Assembly (NCBI GenBank): GCA_900317625.1
Contig: ONHK01000003.1
Span: forward strand, 103,384-167,383
Direction of reading: 5' to 3'
Length of the DNA stretch: 64,000 nucleotides
Source: an uncultured Treponema sp.
Lineage (GTDB): Bacteria > Spirochaetota > Spirochaetia > Treponematales > Treponemataceae
Part shown: piece by piece, positions 59,011 to 64,000 of the stretch
How the letters are laid out: each line of letters begins with the position of its first letter
How positions within the stretch are numbered: position 1 is the first letter of the stretch
The notes under the pieces: model-generated
Told to the model about the DNA's origin: nothing
The model's database searches: none
The model's input: only the letters and a program-made list of their open reading frames with translations
Program-made: the position numbers and the translations under genes

Positions 59011-61698
59011 ATGGCTACAAAGTATGTTTACTTTTTTGGTAACGGCGACGCTGAAGGTGATGAATCAATGCGTCCAATCCTTGGTGGTAAAGGTGCTAAC
59101 CTTGCTCAGATGGCAAAGGCTCCTTTAAGTCTTCCAGTTCCACCGGGATTCACAATTTCTATCGACGTTTGTCAGGAATACTACAAGTTGGGAAGAAAAT
59201 ATCCTGCTGAACTTGCTGCTCAGGTTGATGAATATCTTAACAAACTCGAAACTGTATTCGGCAAAAAACTTGGCGATGAAAATGATCCACTTCTCGTATC
59301 AGTTCGTTCTGGTGCTGCTGAATCTATGCCTGGTATGATGGACACAATCCTCAACCTTGGTCTTAACGATAAATCTGTTGTTGGTCTTGCCAACAAAACA
59401 AACAATCCACGCTTTGCATGGGACGCTTACCGTCGCTTTATCCAGATGTTCGGTGATGTTGCTATGGGCGTTGAACATGCAAAATTTGAAGCTATCATTG
59501 ATGAAGTAAAAGCTGTTCGCGGAATCAAACAGGATACAGAACTTACAACAGAAGAACTTCAGACAATCGTTGCTAAGTACAAGGAAATGTACAAGAAAGA
59601 AAAGGGTGAAGATTTCCCTCAGAATCCAAAAGATCAGATGTGGGCTGCTATCGGTGCTGTATTTGGTTCTTGGATGAACGAACGTGCTATCATTTACCGC
59701 AAGCTTAACAATATTGATGAAAATATTATCAAGGGAACTGCTGTAACTGTTATGGCAATGGTTTTCGGTAACATGGGTGAAACTTCTGGAACTGGTGTTG
59801 CATTCTCTCGCGACCCTTCTACTGGTGAAAACCACTTTATGGCTGAATATCTTATCAACGCTCAGGGTGAAGACGTTGTAGCTGGTATCCGCACTCCAAT
59901 GGATATTTCTGCTCTCGAAAAACAGCAGCCAGAAATCTTCAAGGAAATTTCTACAATCCGTGACCGACTTGAAGCTCACTACCGCGATATGCAGGATATG
60001 GAATTCACTGTTCAGGAAGGAAAACTCTTCATGCTTCAGTGCCGCAACGGTAAACGAACTGGTCCTGCAGCTGTAAAAATGGCTGTAGACATGGTTGGTG
60101 AAGGAATGATTACAAAAGAAGAAGCACTTCTTCGCGTAAAACCAGATCAGCTTGATCAGTTGCTCCACCCACAGTTTGATTCAAAAGCTCTTAAATCTGC
60201 AAAACCTTTGGCATCTGCACTTAACGCTTCTCCTGGAGCTGGTTGTGGTCAGATTGTATTCACAGCAGAAGAAGCTGTTGAATGGGACAAAGCTGGCAAG
60301 AAAGTTATGCTTGTTCGCAAGGAAACTTCTCCAGATGACATCGCAGGTATGTATGTTGCTCAGGGTATCTTGACTTCTACAGGTGGACGAACATCACACG
60401 CTGCCGTTGTAGCTCGTGGTATGGGAACTCCTTGTGTTTGCGGTTGTTCTGATGTTGTATTTAATGGAAAAGATTCTGTTACAATCGGCGGAAAGAAATT
60501 CAAGAAAGGTGATTTCATTTCTATCGACGGTTCAACAGGTAACGTATACGGTGAAGTAATTCCTGTAACTCCAGCTGCTGTTTCTGGCGACCTTGAAACA
60601 TTCCTTGGCTGGGCTGATGAAGTTCGAGCTGCTTCAGTTCGCACAACTCCATCTGGAAAAACTGTAAAGGGATTTGAAGTTCTTGCTAACGCTGAACAGA
60701 ACGAAGCTCCACAGGCATTCCGCTTTGGTGCAGCTGGTATCGGTCTTTGCCGCACAGAACACATGTTCTTTGAAGAACCAAAACTTACTTCTTTCCAGAA
60801 GATGATTATTTCTGACTCTACAGAAGAAAGAAAGGCTAACCTTGCTGCAATTCTTCCTTATCAGAAGAAAGACTTCTACAATATCATCAAGACAATGGAA
60901 GGTCACTCTGTAACTATCCGTCTTTTGGACCCACCGTTGAACGAATTCGTTCAGGCTGAAACACCTGCTTTGGCAAAAGCTTTGGCTAAGAAACTTGGCG
61001 TAAAGGTTGACTTCATTGAAAAGAAATACTCTGAATTGAATGAACACAACCCAATGCTTGGACACCGTGGTTGCCGTCTTGCAATTACATATCCAGAAAT
61101 TTATGAAATGCAGGTTGAAGCTATCGCTTTGGCAACAGCTCAGGCTGAAAAAGAAGGTCTTAAGCACGATGTTCGCATCATGATTCCAAACGTAACTACA
61201 TTTGCTGAATTGAAACAGATTCGTGCTCAGGCTGAAGCTGTAATCGCAAAAGTAAATGAATCTGAAAAGGTTTCATTGAAATTCCAGATTGGTTCTATGA
61301 TCGAATTCCCACGTGCAGCTGCTACAGCAGACAAGATTGCTGAATACGCTGACTTCTTCTCATTCGGTACAAACGACCTTACACAGACAACATTCGGATT
61401 TAGCCGCGACGACTACTCTAAATTCATCGATTCTTACTTGGATCAGAAGATTCTTCTTCAGGACCCATTCAAGACTTTGGATGAAGATGGTGTTGGTGTA
61501 ATGATTGGTCTTGCAGAAGAAAAGGGACGCTCTGTAAAAGCAGATCTTCACCTTGGAATCTGTGGTGAACATGGTGGTGACCCAGCTTCTATCGCACTTT
61601 GCTACAAGCTTGGCTTGAACTACGTTTCTTGCTCACCATTCCGTGTACCAGCAGCTCGTCTTGCCGGAGCTCAGGCTGTTATTAAAGCTAACAAATAG
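59011..61698 (+). CDS. ppdK: Pyruvate, phosphate dikinase
   Basis: This 895-aa enzyme interconverts PEP + AMP + PPi and pyruvate + ATP + Pi; in spirochaetes it acts in PPi-linked glycolysis. The N-terminal ATP-grasp domain has GGKGANLAQM and VRSGAAESMPGMMDT. The swivelling phosphohistidine domain has His463 in GGRTSHAAVVARGMGTPC. The C-terminal PEP barrel has GICGEHGGDP with the catalytic Cys and FGTNDLTQ. Codons are strongly biased to GCT, GGT and CTT, unlike the GCA/GGA-rich neighbours, consistent with very high expression. GGAG is 10 nt before ATG 59011. It is monocistronic. Confidence 0.97.
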   Translation: MATKYVYFFGNGDAEGDESMRPILGGKGANLAQMAKAPLSLPVPPGFTISIDVCQEYYKLGRKYPAELAAQVDEYLNKLETVFGKKLGDENDPLLVSVRSGAAESMPGMMDTILNLGLNDKSVVGLANKTNNPRFAWDAYRRFIQMFGDVAMGVEHAKFEAIIDEVKAVRGIKQDTELTTEELQTIVAKYKEMYKKEKGEDFPQNPKDQMWAAIGAVFGSWMNERAIIYRKLNNIDENIIKGTAVTVMAMVFGNMGETSGTGVAFSRDPSTGENHFMAEYLINAQGEDVVAGIRTPMDISALEKQQPEIFKEISTIRDRLEAHYRDMQDMEFTVQEGKLFMLQCRNGKRTGPAAVKMAVDMVGEGMITKEEALLRVKPDQLDQLLHPQFDSKALKSAKPLASALNASPGAGCGQIVFTAEEAVEWDKAGKKVMLVRKETSPDDIAGMYVAQGILTSTGGRTSHAAVVARGMGTPCVCGCSDVVFNGKDSVTIGGKKFKKGDFISIDGSTGNVYGEVIPVTPAAVSGDLETFLGWADEVRAASVRTTPSGKTVKGFEVLANAEQNEAPQAFRFGAAGIGLCRTEHMFFEEPKLTSFQKMIISDSTEERKANLAAILPYQKKDFYNIIKTMEGHSVTIRLLDPPLNEFVQAETPALAKALAKKLGVKVDFIEKKYSELNEHNPMLGHRGCRLAITYPEIYEMQVEAIALATAQAEKEGLKHDVRIMIPNVTTFAELKQIRAQAEAVIAKVNESEKVSLKFQIGSMIEFPRAAATADKIAEYADFFSFGTNDLTQTTFGFSRDDYSKFIDSYLDQKILLQDPFKTLDEDGVGVMIGLAEEKGRSVKADLHLGICGEHGGDPASIALCYKLGLNYVSCSPFRVPAARLAGAQAVIKANK

Positions 61699-61799
61699 TT
61701 ATGGCATGCCGCGAGTTTTGTGAGTATAAACGAACAAAACTCGTTAGCAAACCGCAAGGTTTGCGCCGAGCACAGGCTGTAATTAAGGTCAGCAAATAA
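61661..61799 (+). repeat. Echo of the ppdK 3' end about 100 bp downstream
   Basis: The gene ends TTGCCGGAGCTCAGGCTG...ACAAATAG (61661-61698). A diverged copy, TTGCGCCGAGCACAGGCTG...AGCAAATAA, occupies about 61761-61799 and would encode nearly the same last residues plus stop. Between them are two hairpins, CGAGTTTTGT/ACAAAACTCG and GCAAACC gcaa GGTTTGC. The rest of 61800-62050 is AT-rich, non-coding, with dyads around AACAAATC/GATTTGTT. Confidence 0.7.
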
Positions 61800-62052
61800 C
61801 CGAGAATTAAAAACTCGGAACAAAATCGTAAGGCTTTGGCTAAATTTGAACGCTCGGCAACGTTGTTGGGAGATGTAAAAGTTTAGTCAGAGTTTAACAA
61901 ATCGGGCTAAAACAAAAAAAAGAAAAACAAGTAAGCAAATATAAATTGCCGGATTTGTTATAGAAGAAAAATAAATTGATGTTGCTTTTTTGCGATTTCA
62001 ATTTTCACCATAGAAGTTTTCCATAGTGAACCCAGAAAACTATGGCTTAGCT

Positions 62053-62093
62053 AAAATCCCCCAAGAAAAGTTTTTTCTTGGGGGATTTTTTTT
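62053..62093. terminator. Strong bidirectional intrinsic terminator
   Basis: AAAATCCCCCAAGAAAA (62053-62069) pairs with TTTTCTTGGGGGATTTT (62073-62089), a 17-bp stem with a tiny loop, followed by a T-tract on each strand. It ends ppdK transcription and that of the convergent DUF2442 gene. Confidence 0.92.
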
Positions 62094-62115
62094 AACCTGA
62101 AACTTTTTTATTAAA

Positions 62116-62382
62116 TTATGCTCTTTTCATCATTCTATTTACATCGGTAATCCCTAAGAGCAAGTTTGGAACATATAGATCTTCATCTAAAGAATCCCAA
62201 TGAATTCCTAAACCACCACCGCTCAACTCATAGTGACTCAAATCTTCTTTAGATGCACTAGAAAGATTTGGAAAAAAAACCAAAGGAACTGAAAGTTGCC
62301 GTCCATCAACCAAAAGAAGCCACAAATTTTCTTTGTCTGTCCAAACTTTTTGAGCCTTAGCACTATTCAAAGAAATATCCAT
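62116..62382 (-). CDS. DUF2442 family protein
   Basis: About 88 aa, matching DUF2442: VWTDKENLWLLLVDGRQLSV (strand pair), PLVFFPNLSSASKEDLSHYE, and the hallmark GGGLGIHWDSLDEDLYVPNLL. These small proteins are often paired with DUF4160 proteins in toxin-antitoxin-like loci. ATG 62382 is used, with AGGGG 5 nt upstream; the frame continues upstream into a DUF4160 relic. The DUF4160 partner here appears broken, so this may be an orphan survivor. Confidence 0.85.
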   Translation of the reverse strand: MDISLNSAKAQKVWTDKENLWLLLVDGRQLSVPLVFFPNLSSASKEDLSHYELSGGGLGIHWDSLDEDLYVPNLLLGITDVNRMMKRA

Positions 62383-62385
62383 TCC

Positions 62386-62460
62386 ACGCCCCTTTATTTT
62401 TGTAATATGAATATGACAAGGTTCTAAAGGACTTCCTTCATTCGAGAAAAAGTTTAAAAA
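62386..62460 (-). pseudogene. Truncated DUF4160 relic
   Basis: In frame with, and just upstream of, DUF2442 the sequence encodes FFSNEGSPLEPCHIHITKIK, the conserved core of DUF4160 (F-x-x-[DN]-E...P-x-H-[IV]-H). The expected N-terminus is missing and is replaced by unrelated sequence and a GC-rich repeat. It is therefore a remnant. Confidence 0.6.
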
Positions 62461-62516
62461 CTGAATTGAGTGAACGAATTTTAAAAGATATTGAAGATGT
62501 TTTAAATTTACTGTAA
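62442..62516 (+). pseudogene. C-terminal tail of an unidentified lost gene
   Basis: On the plus strand, an in-frame stretch encodes KTELSERILKDIEDVLNLL followed by TAA at 62514-62516. The helix-like, charged composition is protein-like. No upstream start exists because the DUF4160 relic occupies that sequence. It probably marks a deletion junction. The family is not recognised. Confidence 0.35.
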
Positions 62517-62521
62517 TCAAC

Positions 62522-62606
62522 TGGGGTTTTAGGGGCGGAGCCCCTAGGAGAATGGGGTATGGCGAAGACACGAAGTGGCTGAGCCTAGGGGAAAGGCTTT
62601 TCCCCC
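62522..62606. repeat. Dispersed GC-rich repeat, family 2 copy
   Basis: GGGGTTTTAGGGGCGGAGCC, CCTAGGAGAATGGGGTATGG, CGAAGACACGAAGTGGCTGA, GCCTAGGGGAAAGGC, TTTTCCCC. It has the same block order as 6442-6515 and includes GGGGCGGAGCCCC and GGGGAAAGGCTTTTCCCC dyads. It lies between the decayed toxin-antitoxin region and the membrane HTH gene. Confidence 0.6.
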
Positions 62607-62657
62607 AAAAAAAAATAAAAAAAAGTCGGGAAATTTTTAAATGTGGAGTTTTTTTGG

Positions 62658-62686
62658 TTGTTCAGAAAAAATAAAAGCAATATAAT
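62658..62686 (+). promoter_or_regulatory. Promoter of the membrane HTH gene (leaderless geometry)
   Basis: TTGTTC (62658-62663), 17-bp spacer, perfect TATAAT (62681-62686), then 6 nt to ATG 62693. There is no Shine-Dalgarno sequence. Confidence 0.6.
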
Positions 62687-62692
62687 TTTTGT

Positions 62693-63370
62693 ATGAAGAA
62701 GAGTTTTTTCGGTGTTTTTTTGAATGATCATTTTGTGTTGTTTACGAGCGTCCTTTCGGGGATTTTGTGCGCGCTGTACGTTTGGAAGGGTTTTTCCGAG
62801 GGATTTTTTATTGGAACTTGGGTTATTGCCCTGATGAATTTTTTGTATATTCCGGCGGCGGCAATTTTTAAGCGCAAATGTTTTTCGTATTTTTATTTGG
62901 TTTATGCGGTCATTCTTGTTTTTATGATTGCGTTTGAAAAAACGTTCCTTTTTAACAATTATACTGCGCTTTTTCTTGTTTGCATTGTTATTATGATTAA
63001 GCCGCAAGTGAGGTTTGTTGCAATTTCGCTGTATATTGCGGCAATTTGCGTGGCATTTTCGATTAATGGCGAGAGTGTTTTTCATTTTCTGATTCATTTG
63101 ACGCGAACTTTTTGGTTTTTTGGAACGGTTTTCTTTGTTACTGAAAATAATTTTGAGCGCAAGAAACTGATTCTTTATGAGGATGAGATAAAAATTCTGG
63201 CTCAACTTTGTGATGGGAAAATTTATCAGAAAGAAGTTGAGGGTTTTAGCGAAAATACGGTTTACCGAAAACTAAAAGCTGCCCGCGAGAGAAACGGAAA
63301 TCTTACGCGCGAGCAGCTTGTTGAATTATTCAAAAAAGAACAGATTGAGAAAAATTCTCTGCACGAATAA
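62693..63370 (+). CDS. Membrane protein with C-terminal LuxR-like HTH
   Basis: This 225-aa protein has five or six hydrophobic helices in the first about 160 residues. A cytoplasmic tail follows that reads like a LuxR/GerE-type HTH: LYEDEIKILAQLCDGKIYQKEVEGFSENTVYRKLKAARER, with the N-T-V recognition-helix signature. A short C-terminal helix follows (LTREQLVELFKKEQ). It is thus a one-component, membrane-bound transcription regulator sensing an unknown signal. Base use differs from its neighbours (GTTTTT, GCG-rich). The promoter lies directly against the ATG. Confidence 0.75.
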   Translation: MKKSFFGVFLNDHFVLFTSVLSGILCALYVWKGFSEGFFIGTWVIALMNFLYIPAAAIFKRKCFSYFYLVYAVILVFMIAFEKTFLFNNYTALFLVCIVIMIKPQVRFVAISLYIAAICVAFSINGESVFHFLIHLTRTFWFFGTVFFVTENNFERKKLILYEDEIKILAQLCDGKIYQKEVEGFSENTVYRKLKAARERNGNLTREQLVELFKKEQIEKNSLHE

Positions 63371-63409
63371 TTTTTTGCGTTCGGTTTGACTTTGGTTGCT
63401 TTTTGAAAT

Positions 63410-63895
63410 TTATTTGCGTGCGGCCAGTTCTTTATCCAAAAGATACAAACCTTCCGGCGTGGAACCGAAATTTTCATACTTTTCAATAAGATTTTTGGCA
63501 TTTTGTTCTTCTTCTAGCTGTTCACTTATAAACCATTCCAAAAAATTCTTGGCAAAAAGGTCTTTTTCTTTTTCCGCCTGAAAGTAAAGCGTGCTTATAA
63601 GGTTTGTAACGTATTCTTCATGCTCAAGGGATTGTGATAAAACCTGCGAAATGTTTTCAACTTTATTTTTAGGTGCAGAAATTGGAAGCAGTTCGATTGG
63701 CTGATTCACTTTGCATAGATAATCGTAGATTTTCATGGCATGGGATTCTTCTTCTTTTGCCTGAATTTTGTACCAATTTGAAAAACCGGAAAGTCCTTTT
63801 TTATCAAAAAATGCGGAAAATCCAAGATAAATGTACGCAGATTCAAATTCTTTCTGAATTTGCGTGTTTAACATTGACGATAATAATGTGCTCAT
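63410..63895 (-). CDS. ftnA: Bacterial non-haem ferritin
   Basis: This 161-aa four-helix ferritin oxidises and stores iron in a 24-mer shell. Ferroxidase ligands are visible: Glu18 (EFESAYIYL), Glu49 and His52 (AKEEESHAMKIYDYL), Glu in the LEHEEYVTNLI helix and Glu/Gln in SEQLEEEQNAK. AGGAGG lies 5 nt before the ATG. Upstream is the inverted repeat TTAGTGT-N8-ACACTAA, a candidate metal- or redox-responsive operator. It converges with the membrane HTH gene. Confidence 0.93.
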   Translation of the reverse strand: MSTLLSSMLNTQIQKEFESAYIYLGFSAFFDKKGLSGFSNWYKIQAKEEESHAMKIYDYLCKVNQPIELLPISAPKNKVENISQVLSQSLEHEEYVTNLISTLYFQAEKEKDLFAKNFLEWFISEQLEEEQNAKNLIEKYENFGSTPEGLYLLDKELAARK

Positions 63896-63910
63896 AAATT
63901 CCTCCTATGA

Positions 63911-63932
63911 TTAGTGTCAATTACAACACTAA
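63911..63932 (-). promoter_or_regulatory. Operator candidate of the ferritin gene
   Basis: TTAGTGT (63911-63917) and ACACTAA (63926-63932) form a 7-bp inverted repeat with an 8-bp spacer, starting 3 nt upstream of the ribosome-binding site. It is not the canonical Fur or PerR box but has the size and position of a repressor site. Confidence 0.5.
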
Positions 63933-63957
63933 GTTTTTGGGCTCTCCAGCCCTCTAA

Positions 63958-64000
63958 TTAACTATATTCAAGAGCTTCTTCTGCTAATTTTGAAATCCTT
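63958..64000 (-). CDS. 3' end of an unidentified CDS
   Basis: The last codons of a minus-strand frame entering from the right edge read RISKLAEEALEYS and end TAA at 63958-63960. The residue pattern is protein-like, but too little is visible to name it. It lies about 60 bp upstream of the ferritin gene on the same strand. Confidence 0.5.
   Translation of the reverse strand, partial: RISKLAEEALEYS

Noticed and set aside
59299..60168. 289-codon frame antisense to ppdK
   Set aside because: It is the mirror of a strongly codon-biased gene; the translation is Ser/Phe/Cys-rich with no recognisable domain.
61699..62050. tRNA or rRNA gene in the ppdK downstream spacer
   Set aside because: Hairpins are present, but no cloverleaf with a T-loop or CCA end and no rRNA-like sequence.
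62585..63205. 206-codon minus-strand frame opposite the membrane HTH gene
   Set aside because: Lys/Asn/Arg-rich translation typical of the complement of a membrane-protein gene.

Overview
The window looks like chromosomal DNA of a host- or gut-associated spirochaete, most probably a Treponema. This is inferred from the AT-rich, A/T-ending codon style, the treponemal-type envelope proteins (a very long Ig-repeat protein running into a C-terminal membrane-barrel-like segment, followed by a small barrel protein and a membrane HD protein), luxS beside mtn, and PPDK-based glycolysis. No rRNA or tRNA is present, so the genus is an inference. Almost every gene lies on the minus strand; the exceptions are single genes or short units (metA, dgt, pyrKD, a sirtuin, two methyltransferase-region genes, ppdK, a membrane HTH protein).

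Region 1-37.8 kb is mostly housekeeping. It starts with a peptidase-U32 fragment coupled to an alpha/beta-hydrolase-fold protein that has lost its nucleophile. Next come metA, a primary fatty-acid operon (fabZ-fabF-fabG-fabD), dgt, a fused PyrK-PyrD dihydroorotate dehydrogenase, and a DUF1538 transporter/P-II/birA operon. luxS-mtn, lspA, a NIF3 protein, an aromatic amino acid ammonia-lyase, ribD, an HAD phosphatase and mnmE follow. The stretch closes with a secreted DUF4015 glycosidase-like protein and the three-gene envelope module at 29.4-37.8 kb.

Region 37.9-41.7 kb holds a sirtuin, parAB and a methyltransferase. Region 41.75-58.0 kb is the highlight: an essentially complete type II polyketide cluster of the aryl polyene (APE) class, on the minus strand. 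It runs methyltransferase, chain-length factor, acyltransferase, two ACPs, a membrane domain fused to an AMP-ligase, dehydratase, glycosyltransferase, LpxL-like acyltransferase, thioesterase, LolA-like carrier, MMPL exporter, small membrane ORFs, DUF3261-type lipoprotein, ketosynthase, second dehydratase, ketoreductase, ketosynthase. This order is collinear with the apeB-apeR order I recall from proteobacteria. The ammonia-lyase at 21.5-23.1 kb could supply an aryl-acrylate starter. A PIN/Phd toxin-antitoxin pair sits immediately upstream of the cluster on the same strand.

Region 58.7-64 kb holds ppdK behind a strong promoter, decayed toxin-antitoxin pieces, a membrane protein with a LuxR-like HTH tail, and ferritin. 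Between genes there are at least two dispersed repeat systems: GC-rich islands, and AT-rich inverted repeats sharing a TTGAARTTYGAGTT-like arm. There are also downstream 'echoes' of gene 3' ends at about 100-bp spacing. Several first genes have no Shine-Dalgarno sequence but a TATAAT-like box 6-7 nt before the ATG, which points to leaderless mRNAs.
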